DNA of 14,054 nt, taken from contig JAOUET010000027.1 in assembly GCA_029858605.1 (NCBI GenBank), positions 1-14,054 on the forward strand, in the 5' to 3' direction. Made by a program: the position numbers and the translations under genes. Below, one piece after another: positions 14,044-14,054 of the stretch. The notes under the pieces were generated by a model. The model was not told the DNA's origin, made no database searches, and saw only the letters and a list, made by a program, of their open reading frames with translations. Within the stretch, counting starts at the first letter, position 1. Each line of letters starts with the position of its first letter. The stretch is from Coriobacteriia bacterium. GTDB taxonomy: Bacteria; Actinomycetota; Coriobacteriia; Anaerosomatales; JAENZW01.

Positions 14044-14054
14044 GCCTCGGAGAT

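Noticed and set aside
1..14054. Mobile element, CRISPR array, tRNA or rRNA gene
   Set aside because: No transposase-like reading frame, regular spaced repeat, cloverleaf or rRNA-like stretch was seen; coding is nearly continuous and of uniform style.

Overview
The window is one dense, entirely plus-strand block of chromosomal housekeeping and surface-appendage genes. It is GC-rich (around 60% by eye), uses GTG and TTG starts freely, and has many 4-base stop/start overlaps. A type IV pilus (T4P) assembly locus without a secretin gene, followed by aroC-aroK-aroB-aroQ, an M24 peptidase, efp and a biotin-dependent carboxyltransferase, suggests a monoderm high-GC anaerobe. An actinobacterium of the Coriobacteriia or a related lineage is my best guess. 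This is inference from gene order and protein style; no rRNA gene is present to settle it.

Region 1 (1-3814) is the pilin part of the T4P locus. It holds the C-terminal end of a prepilin peptidase and then three prepilin-like genes in minor-pilin order. The first is PilV-like with a large extracellular part that looks like Ig and fibronectin-III domains. The second is PilW-like with two EF-hand-like acidic loops. The third is PilX/GspK-like, lacks the Glu at mature position 5, and carries a long Gly-rich, probably beta-helical, body.

Region 2 (3815-7106) is pilM-pilN-pilO plus a PilP-like gene, the inner-membrane alignment subcomplex. It is preceded by a recognisable promoter. PilM is the cytoplasmic actin-like partner of the INLLP tail of PilN. 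PilN and PilO are single-pass proteins that pair outside the membrane. The fourth protein has one membrane anchor, a PGTT-repeat linker and a small C-terminal beta domain resembling the GspC/PilP homology region.

Region 3 (7107-11471) is a translationally coupled operon. It encodes chorismate synthase, shikimate kinase, 3-dehydroquinate synthase, type II dehydroquinase and an M24 Xaa-Pro-type peptidase, every junction being a 4-base overlap. The shikimate-pathway steps encoded are 2 (AroB), 3 (AroQ), 5 (AroK) and 7 (AroC); aroE and aroA are not in the window.

Region 4 (11472-14054) holds efp and then a 619-residue protein. Its N-terminal two thirds is a pyruvate carboxylase subunit B/oxaloacetate decarboxylase alpha-type carboxyltransferase. 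Its C-terminal part looks like a complete AccB (acetyl-CoA carboxylase biotin carrier) protein. In many Gram-positive genomes the order aroQ-pepP-efp is followed by accB-accC, so this fusion seems to occupy the accB slot.

The most notable points are the carboxyltransferase-AccB fusion, the elaborated minor pilins, and a TGNTAGAAT extended -10 element placed ahead of pilM, aroC and efp. Proline runs in PilN and PilO make those proteins candidates for dependence on the EF-P encoded a few kilobases downstream. I see no mobile element, CRISPR array, tRNA or rRNA.
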